Positions 1-6,307 of a DNA stretch of 7,369 bases are shown here, one piece after another. Position 1 is the first letter of the stretch. Every line of letters starts with the position of its first letter. Made by a program: the position numbers and the translations under genes. The notes under the pieces are model-generated. The model had not been told where the DNA came from and did no database searches. It was given only the letters and a program-made list of their open reading frames with translations. Source of the DNA: Clostridiales bacterium UBA735 (lineage in GTDB: Bacteria > Bacillota > Clostridia > Oscillospirales > Oscillospiraceae); the NCBI GenBank assembly GCA_002298695.1, contig DBLB01000007.1, positions 1 to 7,369 of the forward strand, read 5' to 3'.

Positions 1-324
1 CTGCTCAGCCAGGTACGTCACCTGCGCGCCGCGCGTGACCGCTCCTGTCTCATTGAGACTGCCGTCGTAACAAGGAACCTGCGGCGCACTTGCGCAGATG
101 TAGGCCGTGCGGTAGCGGCTGGCAGGTTTGTCCGTCGTGTCGCCTGTATCTGCCTCCGGTGTACCGGTCACAACGCAGACGAACAGCACCAGCGCCACAA
201 GGATCAGCACAAGCAGCAGCACAAGCCAGGTATTCTGCCGCAGAAAACGTTCCAGCGCCGGATTTTTTGTGCGCTGCCGCTTCTGTTTTTTGGGGGAAGC
301 CGAAGAAGTCCGGCGTTTTTTCAT
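1..324 (-). CDS. Single-pass membrane protein, N-terminal part only (runs off left edge)
   Basis: The reading frame starts at ATG 324-322 and stays open to base 1, giving 108 residues with no stop. The start is supported by a TAGGGA ribosome binding site six bases upstream (331-336) and a promoter just before it. Residues 1-31 are extremely basic (MKKRRT, KKQKRQRTK). Residues 32-53 form one strongly hydrophobic helix (WLVLLLVLILVALVLFVCVV). An acidic/threonine-rich linker (about 54-67) follows, then the start of a folded region from about residue 70 (RYRTAYICASAPQVPCYDGS, then GAVTRGAQVTYLAEQ). The positive-inside rule predicts a type II protein with its C-terminal part outside the cell. The alternating strands and the 'RGAQVTYL' piece resemble the start of a bacterial SH3-like domain, as found on cell-wall hydrolases or amidases; this is inference, and the catalytic part, if any, lies outside the window. 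It is a separate transcription unit from mreB. Confidence 0.8.
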   Translation of the reverse strand, partial: MKKRRTSSASPKKQKRQRTKNPALERFLRQNTWLVLLLVLILVALVLFVCVVTGTPEADTGDTTDKPASRYRTAYICASAPQVPCYDGSLNETGAVTRGAQVTYLAEQ

Positions 325-352
325 AGCAATTCCCTACTTTCTGTCGCTCTGT

Positions 353-381
353 ATTATACACCAACTTTTTTCAGATTTCCA
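353..381 (-). promoter_or_regulatory. Sigma-A-type promoter for the left-edge membrane protein gene
   Basis: Read on the minus strand, the -10 is a perfect TATAAT (353-358). Seventeen bases upstream sits a weak -35, TGGAAA (376-381, four of six matches to TTGACA). The predicted start of transcription, near 346, leaves a leader of about 22 bases containing the TAGGGA ribosome binding site. The weak -35 overlaps a repeated 12-base motif (372-383 and 391-402), which could be an operator. Confidence 0.65.
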
Positions 382-402
382 CCTTTTTCGCAGATTTTCA
401 CC
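372..402 (-). repeat. Pair of 12-base direct repeats over and upstream of the -35
   Basis: On the minus strand, GGTGGAAATCTG (372-383) and GGTGAAAATCTG (391-402) differ at one base and lie 19 bases apart start to start. The downstream copy covers the -35 of the promoter. Repeated motifs at this place are often regulator binding sites, but I cannot name a protein, and chance repetition in AT-rich DNA is possible. Confidence 0.4.
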
Positions 403-541
403 GATTATCCCAGAATTTCCGTGATTTTAGCTGCTGGCGCTCCATTTTTGACGATCTGCATTCTGTTTTTTCTCCGATTCGCTCCATTTTGATCTGTTTT
501 TCATCAGTTTTTCCAAAATTTATGTAAACCAAAAACATGAA
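403..541. other. AT-rich intergenic DNA without a convincing gene
   Basis: This is the core of the 315-base gap between the left-edge gene and mreB. It is clearly richer in A and T than the coding DNA around it, with many T runs on the plus strand. No open frame here has a usable ribosome binding site. It holds a direct repeat (438-496), and it is flanked by the promoter/repeat block on one side and two hairpins on the other. It may be an extended promoter or upstream-element region. Confidence 0.5.
438..496. repeat. Short direct repeat, 42 bases apart
   Basis: The 11-base word CGCTCCATTTT occurs at 438-448 and again at 480-490. Each copy is followed by a related tail: TGACGATCTG after the first, GATCTG after the second. 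The offset of 42 bases is about four helical turns, so both copies would face the same side of the DNA. Function unknown; a regulator site or decayed duplication are both possible. Confidence 0.4.
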
Positions 542-576
542 ATTTTCAAACTTTTTTCTGAAAAAAGACTGAAAAT
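542..576 (-). other. AU-rich hairpin downstream of the mreB terminator
   Basis: The minus strand can pair ATTTTCA (570-576) with TGAAAAT (542-548), and CTTTTTT (561-567) with AAAAAAG (551-557), around a CAG loop and a two-by-two internal loop. It starts eight bases after the GC-rich mreB hairpin. It could be a second termination or mRNA-end element, supplying the U-rich tract that the first hairpin lacks close by. Confidence 0.4.
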
Positions 577-583
577 GCAGAAC

Positions 584-616
584 GCGCGCAGCCGGAATTT
601 TGTTCCGGCTGCGCGC
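584..616 (-). terminator. Probable terminator of the recD2-comF-mreB unit
   Basis: A perfect 14-bp inverted repeat, GCGCGCAGCCGGAA (584-597) with TTCCGGCTGCGCGC (603-616), closes a five-base loop 23 bases after the mreB stop codon. The stem is very stable. On the minus strand, though, the next bases are GTTCTGCATTTTCAG and the first long T run begins only about 17 bases later, so this is not a textbook intrinsic terminator. It may work with the AU-rich hairpin behind it or as a 3'-end stabilising structure. Confidence 0.7.
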
Positions 617-639
617 ACAGGCGTCCGCAGACGCTGAAA

Positions 640-1680
640 TTATTCTTTCATCAGTTTGCGGCGGGCGATGTTGATGGTACCCTCCTGCATGGTGCCGATC
701 CAGGCCAGAGAGCGGCCTGCGCCGTTTGCCACACACGATTCTGCGTCATCTGCAATGGAGCAAGGGATCTCCGTCCGCTCCTGCAGCAGCCTGTCAAAGC
801 CGTAGAGCAGGCTGCCGCCGCCCGTCAGCACAATGCCGTTGGCCGCAATGTCTGCGACCAGCTCCGGCGGCGTATGCTCCAGCACGGAGAGCGTCTCGTC
901 TACGATCTGGCGCGCGGGGCGCTTGAACGCCTCGAGCAGTTCGGTGGACGTCAGTGTTTCCTCCTTCGGAAGGCCGGTTTTCAGGTCGCGGCCCTTGACG
1001 TTCATCATCGCTTCCTCCGGGCGGGGATAGACGCAGCCGATGGCGATCTTGATTTCCTCGGCCATGTTCTCACCGATCACCATGCCGAAGCGCTTGCGGA
1101 CGTACTGGATGACCGCGTCGTCAAACGTGTCGCCCGCCACCTTGACGGACGAGGAAACGGCGATGCCGTTCATGCTGAGCACGGCGATGTCGGTCGTACC
1201 GCCGCCGATGTCGACGACCATGTGGCCCGACGGACCGGCAATATCAAGCTTTGCGCCGAGTGCTGCGGCAAACGGTTCTTCGATCAGGTAGACGCGGCGC
1301 GCACCGGCCTCCATTGTGGCCTGAATGACGGCGCGCTCTTCCACCTCGGTCACGCCGCTCGGCACGGAGACGATCACGCGGGGCTTGATGAGAGCGAATT
1401 TGCTGATTTTTTTCAGGAACTGTTCGAGCATTTTTTCGGTCATCTCATAGTCGGAGATGACACCGTCGCGCAGCGGGCGCACCGCGACCACGTTGCCCGG
1501 CGTGCGGCCCAGCATATTCCGCGCCGCCGCGCCGACCTGAAGCACCTTGCCCGTATTTTTATCCACCGCCACGACCGACGGCTCCCGCAGCACAATGCCG
1601 CGTCCGGCCTCGTAGACCAGAACGTTTGCCGTGCCGAGGTCGATGCCGAGGTCGCGCGACAGTTTCATTGTCCATTTCAT
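640..1680 (-). CDS. mreB: MreB/Mbl family rod shape-determining protein
   Basis: This is a bacterial actin that forms membrane-bound filaments guiding the side-wall peptidoglycan machinery. The 346-residue length is normal. Visible family motifs are phosphate 1 DLGIDLGTANVLVY (10-23), connect 1 RDGVISDYE (71-79), EEPFAAALGA (134-143), phosphate 2 VVDIGGGTTDIAV (155-167) and the adenosine motif GIVLTGGGSLLYG (282-294). The hydrophobic segment ISKFALIKP (92-100) sits where MreB proteins insert into the membrane. The N-terminal part (VLVYEAGRGIVLREPSVVAVDKN) resembles Mbl more than B. subtilis MreB, so the exact paralogue is uncertain. The start at 1680 is chosen for the AAGGGG site seven bases upstream and the ATGA overlap with comF; the frame stays open further upstream, but that part is comF antiframe. 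ATG 1668 is an alternative start. Unusually, mreB here follows comF rather than leading into mreC-mreD. Near the C-terminus, CVANGAG replaces the more usual CVAIGTG. Confidence 0.95.
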   Translation of the reverse strand: MKWTMKLSRDLGIDLGTANVLVYEAGRGIVLREPSVVAVDKNTGKVLQVGAAARNMLGRTPGNVVAVRPLRDGVISDYEMTEKMLEQFLKKISKFALIKPRVIVSVPSGVTEVEERAVIQATMEAGARRVYLIEEPFAAALGAKLDIAGPSGHMVVDIGGGTTDIAVLSMNGIAVSSSVKVAGDTFDDAVIQYVRKRFGMVIGENMAEEIKIAIGCVYPRPEEAMMNVKGRDLKTGLPKEETLTSTELLEAFKRPARQIVDETLSVLEHTPPELVADIAANGIVLTGGGSLLYGFDRLLQERTEIPCSIADDAESCVANGAGRSLAWIGTMQEGTINIARRKLMKE

Positions 1681-2351
1681 AGTGGTTCCCCTTTTTGTTC
1701 CTTTCTGGGCGCGGCCAGCGCCGCGCAGACGACGCGCTCCGCGCCGGCTGTGAGCAGAATGCGGCAGCACTCGGAGAGTGTCGATCCGGTGGTCACAATA
1801 TCGTCGATCAGCAGGATCCGTTTGCCGCGGAAGGCGTCCGGTTCGAATGGGACATACGCGCCGCGGACATTTGCTGCCCGCATGGCCGCATCGTTCAGCC
1901 CGGACTGCGCGGGCGTATGGACGCGCTTTGTCAGTGTCCGCAGTACAGGCACATCCAGCGCCCGGCCGGTTTCCCGGCACAGCAGCTCCGCCTGATCGAA
2001 GCCGCGTTCGCGGCGGCGCTGGTCGCTGACCGGTGCCCACGAGAGCAGATCATAAGTTCCGTCCAGCTTGTCCCGGATGGTATGGGCCATCCACCGGCCG
2101 TACTGCACGGCATACTGCCGCATGCCGCCGAATTTGAAGCGCAGGATGGAATCGCGCAGCGGCTCTTCATAGAAAAATGTCACAGCACAGCGGTCTGCAA
2201 ATCTGACCCGCGGGTCTGCTCCGTCGTAGTCCGGCAGCGTATTCAGGCAGTGCAGGCAGACGGCGCTGCCGCTGTCATCCAGCAGCTTGCGGCAGATGAT
2301 GCATTTTTGCGGATACAGCAGGTCGAGCAGCCAGTTCAGGAGCTTTTTCAT
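1677..2351 (-). CDS. comF: ComF family protein (phosphoribosyltransferase fold, zinc finger)
   Basis: The 224-residue protein has the two marks of the ComF family. One is an N-terminal four-cysteine zinc site (C17, C20, C32, C35). The other is a C-terminal type I phosphoribosyltransferase domain with the PRPP-loop motif ILLIDDIVTTGSTL (179-192). The segment RRRERGFDQAELL (112-124) is also typical. In Bacillus and other naturally competent bacteria, ComF is a cytoplasmic protein needed for DNA uptake and handling of incoming single strands; its enzymatic substrate, if any, is unclear. Many non-competent bacteria keep it too, so its presence does not prove transformability. The start at 2351 overlaps the recD2 stop by ATGA, with GGAGG-like sequence just upstream inside the recD2 end. 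Its own stop overlaps the mreB start by ATGA (1677-1680). This suggests translational coupling on both sides. Confidence 0.93.
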   Translation of the reverse strand: MKKLLNWLLDLLYPQKCIICRKLLDDSGSAVCLHCLNTLPDYDGADPRVRFADRCAVTFFYEEPLRDSILRFKFGGMRQYAVQYGRWMAHTIRDKLDGTYDLLSWAPVSDQRRRERGFDQAELLCRETGRALDVPVLRTLTKRVHTPAQSGLNDAAMRAANVRGAYVPFEPDAFRGKRILLIDDIVTTGSTLSECCRILLTAGAERVVCAALAAPRKEQKGEPL

Positions 2352-4561
2352 GCCTCCGCTCCCTCCAGCCGCAGCTTGAGGCCGCTGTAGCGCTTCTGCC
2401 GGCGGTCGTTGCGCACCATTTCGGCGATGACGTTTTCGTCGCCGACGAGAATCAGCAGCTCCCGTGCACGGGTGAGCGCCGTATAGAGGACGCTCCGCGT
2501 CAGCAGATACGGAGAACCCGCGAAGACCGAGAGAATGACCGCGCGGTATTCGCTGCCCTGGCTCTTGTGGATGGTCATTGCATACGCGGGCTCCAGCTCG
2601 CCGAGCATGTCGAAGGCATATTCCGCGCGGCGGTCATCAAACAGGATGGTCACGAGCTCCGTTTCATAGTCGATCTGCTCGATCCTGCCGATGTCGCCGT
2701 TGAAAATGCCGGTGCCTGCTCCGAGGCCGTTGGGATTCTTCCATAGTATATCATAGTTGTTCCGGATTTGCATCACCCGATCGCCCTCGCGGAAAGAAAA
2801 ATCGCCGAATCGCTTCTCTTTTTTTCCGGCGGCGGGCGGGTTGAGGACGGCCTGTAGGGCGGCGTTCAGATTTTTGGTGCCCGTCTCGCCCTTTCGCGTC
2901 GGGCTGAGCACCTGGATTTCCTCCGCCGGGATGCCCAGATTCTGCGGCAGGCGGGTCTGGCAGAGCTGTGTGATCGTCTGTACCACGGCGGCCGGGTCCC
3001 GGCGGCGCAGAAAGAAAAAATCCCGGTCAGTGCTGCCCAGCACGGGCAGCTCACCGCGGTTGACCGCGTGGGCGTTCATGACGATCAGGCTTTGGCTGGC
3101 CTGTCGGAAGATCTCCGTCAGGCGCACCGTCTCGATGCGTCCGCTGCGGATGAGGTCGGCAAACAGGTTGCCTGCGCCGACCGAGGGCAGCTGATCGGGG
3201 TCGCCGACGAGAATCAGGCGGCACTGGGGCTTCAGCGCGCGCAGGAGCGACATCATCAGCTGCAGATCGACCATGGATGTCTCGTCCACGATCAGCGCAT
3301 CACAGGGCAGCGGCTCATCCTCGTCGTGCAGGAAGGACATCATGCCGGTCTCCTCGTCAAACTGGCTTTCAAGGAGGCGGTGGATGGTACTGGCTTCGCG
3401 GCCGGTACACTCAGAAAGGCGCTTTGCAGCGCGGCCCGTCGGGGCAGCCAGCATTGTCCTGATCTTCAGCAGATCGAACAGGGCCAGAATGCCGGACATG
3501 ACCGTCGTTTTGCCGGTGCCCGGGCCGCCGGTCACGATCATCAGCTGTCTCTGCGCCGCCATGCGGATGGCCTCGCGCTGCTGCGCGGCATAGCGGATAT
3601 CCTGTGCAGCCTCTGCGCGCGTCACCAGCGCGTCCAGCCCGGCGGGGGCCTCGATCTCCAGCGCTGCCATCTGACGCAGGCGCTTTGCAATGTATTCCTC
3701 CGCCTCATAGAACTGCGGCAGATAGCAGGCTTCCAGTCCGGCGACGGAGTCGACCACCATGCGGTCCTGCTCTACAAGGCGCGCCATGCCCTCCCGGACG
3801 ATGTCCGTCTCGAGACTCAGCAGGCCGGCAGTCGCCGCACAGAGCTTGTCCTTCGGGATGAACGTATGGCCGTGGCCGAGGTTGAACGACAGTTCGAACA
3901 GCACGCCCGCCTCCACGCGGCGCTCATCGTCCGCCGGGACCTCAAGTTCGAGCGCAAAAGCGTCCACAAGGCCGAAGTCCGCACCGTAATAGGGATCGGT
4001 CAGCAGATACGGATCGTCGCGGAGCGCATCCTGCGCATCGGGACCATAGATGCGGTAAAGGCGCACGGCCAGCTCCGGCGGCAGGCGGTGGATCGTCAGA
4101 AATTCGATCAGGCGGCGGACGCCGGACTGCCGCCGGAAGCTGGCGGACATCTCGGCCGCCTTGGCATTCGAGATACCGGGGATCTCCGCAAGGCGGGACG
4201 GTTCGTTTTCCAGAATGTCCAGACTGTCCGCGCCGAAGCGCTCAACGATCTTTGCCGCCGTCCTTGCGCCGATGCCGCGCACCGCACGCGAGGAAAGATA
4301 GGAATAGATCTCCCGCGCGGTCTCCGGCATGAGGCGCTCGAGGAATTCCGCCTCAAACTGCGGGCCGTGGCTCGGGTGACGGCCCCATTTGCCTGCGATG
4401 ACCAGGCGCTCGCCGACCACCGTCATCGGGATCGTCCCCGTGACGGTGATGGTCTCGCCGCTTTCCGTGCTCAGGCGCAGCACCGTATATCCGTTTTCCT
4501 GATTCTGAAAGACGATGCTCTGCACCGTCCCGCGGATCATTTCCTCTTCCCGTTCAGCCAT
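2348..4561 (-). CDS. recD2: RecD2 family 5'-3' DNA helicase
   Basis: This is a 737-residue superfamily 1B helicase of the RecD-like type that acts without RecBC and is linked to DNA repair and replication-fork handling. The N-terminal part has an OB-like region (about 8-75) and helix-hairpin-helix repeats (about 93-140, VRGIGARTAAKI and AEIPGISNAKAA), typical of RecD2 and absent from E. coli RecD. Helicase motifs are Walker A GGPGTGKTT (345-353), motif Ia APTGRAAKRL (373-382), motif II VDETSM (425-430), motif III VGDPDQLPSVGAGN (452-465), TEIFRQ (482-487), and the C-terminal TIHKSQGSE (663-671) and YTALTRARE (693-701). The frame is intact and the length normal. The start at 4561 is preferred because it lies directly after the TAG stop of the upstream gene and has GGGAG six bases ahead; Met8 (4540) is a possible alternative start. 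comF begins four bases inside its 3' end. Confidence 0.95.
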   Translation of the reverse strand: MAEREEEMIRGTVQSIVFQNQENGYTVLRLSTESGETITVTGTIPMTVVGERLVIAGKWGRHPSHGPQFEAEFLERLMPETAREIYSYLSSRAVRGIGARTAAKIVERFGADSLDILENEPSRLAEIPGISNAKAAEMSASFRRQSGVRRLIEFLTIHRLPPELAVRLYRIYGPDAQDALRDDPYLLTDPYYGADFGLVDAFALELEVPADDERRVEAGVLFELSFNLGHGHTFIPKDKLCAATAGLLSLETDIVREGMARLVEQDRMVVDSVAGLEACYLPQFYEAEEYIAKRLRQMAALEIEAPAGLDALVTRAEAAQDIRYAAQQREAIRMAAQRQLMIVTGGPGTGKTTVMSGILALFDLLKIRTMLAAPTGRAAKRLSECTGREASTIHRLLESQFDEETGMMSFLHDEDEPLPCDALIVDETSMVDLQLMMSLLRALKPQCRLILVGDPDQLPSVGAGNLFADLIRSGRIETVRLTEIFRQASQSLIVMNAHAVNRGELPVLGSTDRDFFFLRRRDPAAVVQTITQLCQTRLPQNLGIPAEEIQVLSPTRKGETGTKNLNAALQAVLNPPAAGKKEKRFGDFSFREGDRVMQIRNNYDILWKNPNGLGAGTGIFNGDIGRIEQIDYETELVTILFDDRRAEYAFDMLGELEPAYAMTIHKSQGSEYRAVILSVFAGSPYLLTRSVLYTALTRARELLILVGDENVIAEMVRNDRRQKRYSGLKLRLEGAEA

Positions 4562-4885
4562 CTACGTCTCCCGCAATTCATGTTTCCAATCGTCATATCT
4601 ACAGCATTCCACAAACAGGTATCGTCTGCTCAGTGCTTCTGCCAGCACCAGCGTCTGTGCCGCATCCGCCGGCACGACCAGCAGCAGCGTTCCGTCAAAC
4701 AGGCCGGAATTGCGCAGCCAGCTTACTGCGCGCACCTGCCGCTCCAGCGCCGGTTCATCCGCAGAAAGATCATAGATCAGCTGCGCGTCCGCACGAACAG
4801 GCAGCAGGCATCGCCCCGCCAGGCACCAGAGCAGCACCAGCAGCACCAGGGCGATTCCTGCGCAAAGGATCACATCCAGAAGCAT
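4562..4885 (-). CDS. Small single-helix membrane protein of unknown function
   Basis: This 107-residue product has one hydrophobic helix at about residues 4-24 (DVILCAGIALVLLVLLWCLA), followed by an acidic-to-mixed soluble part. That part alternates strand-like and helix-like stretches: AQLIYDLS (34-41), a helix about 43-60, TLLLVVPA (66-73), a helix about 74-88, and YLFVEC (89-94). The pattern suggests a small alpha/beta domain anchored to the membrane. I do not recognise the family. The start at 4885 has a strong GGGAGGGAG site five bases upstream, and the stop TAG directly abuts the recD2 ATG, so it is probably the first gene of the recD2-comF-mreB unit. Promoter, ribosome binding site and tight junction all support a real gene. 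A link to the helicase or cell-shape proteins is only inferred from position. Confidence 0.8.
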   Translation of the reverse strand: MLLDVILCAGIALVLLVLLWCLAGRCLLPVRADAQLIYDLSADEPALERQVRAVSWLRNSGLFDGTLLLVVPADAAQTLVLAEALSRRYLFVECCRYDDWKHELRET

Positions 4886-4893
4886 CCGTTCTC

Positions 4894-4923
4894 CCTCCCT
4901 GCATCATGCTATGCACCGGGAGG
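4894..4923 (-). promoter_or_regulatory. Leader hairpin that can hide the ribosome binding site
   Basis: In the transcript, CCTCCC (4918-4923) can pair fully with GGGAGG (4894-4899), which is the ribosome binding site of the 107-residue protein. Inside this, TGCAT pairs with ATGCA around a six-base loop, with two unpaired G bases on one side. That gives 11 base pairs in total, six of them G/C-rich. When folded, ribosome access to the first gene of the unit would be reduced. No known riboswitch family is recognised. Confidence 0.45.
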
Positions 4924-4937
4924 ACTCTTTGCCTTTC

Positions 4938-4966
4938 ATTTTACAATAATTCTTCACCATTTTCTA
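4938..4966 (-). promoter_or_regulatory. Predicted promoter of the small membrane protein-recD2-comF-mreB unit
   Basis: On the minus strand, TAAAAT (4938-4943, five of six matches, preceded by TTG) forms the -10. TAGAAA (4961-4966, four of six) forms the -35 at a 17-base spacing. It lies in an AT-rich gap just after the tuf terminator and is the only good candidate before four packed genes. Transcription would begin near 4931, giving a leader of about 45 bases. Confidence 0.55.
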
Positions 4967-4987
4967 CTGTTGGGCGAAAAAAATCGC

Positions 4988-5018
4988 AAAAAACGGCGTC
5001 CGGAAAATCCGGACGCCG
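4988..5018 (-). terminator. Intrinsic terminator of tuf
   Basis: A perfect 11-bp stem, CGGCGTCCGGA with TCCGGACGCCG, and a three-base TTT loop (4994-5018) are followed directly by six T residues on the minus strand (4988-4993). A further T-rich stretch inside a small GCGA/TCGC palindrome (4974-4987) comes next. It begins 22 bases after the tuf stop and separates tuf from the next unit. Confidence 0.95.
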
Positions 5019-5040
5019 CTTTGACAGGTCAATTCAGGAA

Positions 5041-6297
5041 TTAGTCCTCGTTGATGGCGATGACAACACCGGAACCAACGGTACGGCCGCCTTCACGGAT
5101 GGCGAAGCGGAGGCCATTCTCGATGGCGATCGGGGTGATCAGCTCGACGTTCATGTCGATGTTATCGCCGGGCATGCACATCTCAACGCCTTCGGGCAGG
5201 GAGATGATGCCGGTAACGTCAGTTGTTCTGAAGTAGAACTGCGGACGATAGTTGTTGAAGAACGGGGTATGACGGCCGCCTTCTTCCTTGGACAGGACGT
5301 AGACCTGGCCAACGAACTTGGTGTGCGGATGGATCGAACCGGGCTTGGCAAGGACCTGGCCTCTTTCGATGCTCTTCTTGTCGATGCCGCGGAGCAGCGC
5401 GCCGATGTTGTCGCCGGCTTCGGCGTAGTCCATCAGCTTGTGGAACATTTCGATGTCGGTGACGACGGTGTTCAGCTTGTCCTCGCGGAGGCCGACGATC
5501 TCGACCGGCTCGTTCTTCTTGATGACGCCGCGCTCGACACGACCGGTAGCGACAGTGCCGCGGCCGGAGATGGTGAAGACGTCCTCGACCGGCATCAGGA
5601 AGGGCATGTCAGCCTTGCGGTCCGGAGTCGGGATCCAGGTGTCAACAGCCTGCATCAGCTCGTCGATGCACTTGTACTCAGGAGCCTTCGGGTCGGTGGA
5701 CTCGGAAGCCAGAGCGTTCAGCGCAGAACCACGGATGATGGGGGTGTCGTCGCCGGGGAAGCCATAGAAGGACAGAGTCTCGCGGACTTCCATCTCGACG
5801 AGCTCGAGCAGCTCTTCATCGTCGACCTGGTCGCACTTGTTCAGGAAGACCAGGATGGAAGGAACGTTGACCTGACGGGCAAGCAGAAGGTGCTCCTTGG
5901 TCTGGGCCATGGGGCCGTCGGAAGCAGCGATGACGAGGATGCCGCCGTCCATCTGGGCTGCGCCGGTGATCATGTTCTTGATATAGTCCGCGTGGCCCGG
6001 GCAGTCGACGTGGGCGTAGTGACGGCCCTTGATCGGGAAATTGTCCTCGCCGGTCTTGTAGTTGTGGCCAATGCGGTCATTGGTCTGATACTCGACGTGC
6101 GCGGTGTTGATGGTGATACCACGTTCTCTTTCTTCCGGAGCCTTGTCGATGGAAGAATAGTCGGTGTACTCAGCGTCGCCGAAGAAAGCGAGGTACTTGG
6201 TGATCGCAGCAGTCAGCGTGGTCTTGCCATGGTCGATGTGACCAATGGTGCCAATGTTGACATGGGGCTTATCCTTAATAAAATGCTGTTTTGCCAT
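5041..6297 (-). CDS. tuf: Elongation factor Tu
   Basis: EF-Tu carries aminoacyl-tRNA to the ribosome as a GTP complex. All GTPase motifs are present: G1 GHIDHGKT (19-26), switch [12 protein letters not shown] with Thr62, G3 DCPGH (98-102) with catalytic His102, G4 NKCD (153-156) and G5 SAL (191-193). The beta-barrel domains 2 and 3 follow ([47 protein letters not shown]). At 418 residues it is longer than the usual 394-400. By my alignment from memory to E. coli EF-Tu, 17 extra residues lie at 75-91, between HVEYQTND and RHYAHVDC, and about five lie near 197-206; the rest matches closely. The insert is in frame and the gene is otherwise intact, so a sequencing error is unlikely. The start has a perfect AAGGAGG ten bases upstream. 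tuf lies behind fusA, with its own promoter before it and a strong terminator after it. Confidence 0.98.
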   Translation of the reverse strand: MAKQHFIKDKPHVNIGTIGHIDHGKTTLTAAITKYLAFFGDAEYTDYSSIDKAPEERERGITINTAHVEYQTNDRIGHNYKTGEDNFPIKGRHYAHVDCPGHADYIKNMITGAAQMDGGILVIAASDGPMAQTKEHLLLARQVNVPSILVFLNKCDQVDDEELLELVEMEVRETLSFYGFPGDDTPIIRGSALNALASESTDPKAPEYKCIDELMQAVDTWIPTPDRKADMPFLMPVEDVFTISGRGTVATGRVERGVIKKNEPVEIVGLREDKLNTVVTDIEMFHKLMDYAEAGDNIGALLRGIDKKSIERGQVLAKPGSIHPHTKFVGQVYVLSKEEGGRHTPFFNNYRPQFYFRTTDVTGIISLPEGVEMCMPGDNIDMNVELITPIAIENGLRFAIREGGRTVGSGVVIAINED

Positions 6298-6307
6298 GTT
6301 GGATGAT

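Noticed and set aside
50..364. 104-codon minus-strand frame at the left end
   Set aside because: It is out of frame with the supported gene (324 to 1), would start before the predicted transcription start, and has no hydrophobic segment or coherent domain.
405..412. TTATCCCA resembling a DnaA box
   Set aside because: It does not match TTATCCACA well enough and is single; there is no origin context.
398..538. 46-codon frame in the AT-rich gap on the minus strand, and within the same gap an 18-codon frame (MQIVKNGAPAAKITEILG)
   Set aside because: The 46-codon frame has no ribosome binding site; the 18-codon one has only a weak, distant GGAG. Neither has its own promoter or a known small-protein feature. 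Chance frames cannot be excluded without comparative data.
874..1995. 373-codon open frame on the plus strand
   Set aside because: Antisense to mreB and comF; composition is typical of an antisense frame (rich in His, Asp, Arg, Ala) and no motif is visible.
1681..2040. N-terminal extension of the mreB frame by 120 codons
   Set aside because: It overlaps comF in another frame, gives low-complexity Arg/Ala-rich sequence and lacks family similarity. The ATG at 1680 has a good ribosome binding site and the ATGA overlap.
3068..5044. 658-codon open frame on the plus strand
   Set aside because: It lies antisense to recD2 and the small membrane protein gene, and the product shows no family motif. 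Long antisense frames are expected opposite GC-rich genes.
4633..6306. 557-codon open frame on the plus strand
   Set aside because: It is antisense to tuf, crosses the tuf terminator and has no recognisable domain. The minus-strand EF-Tu is certain.
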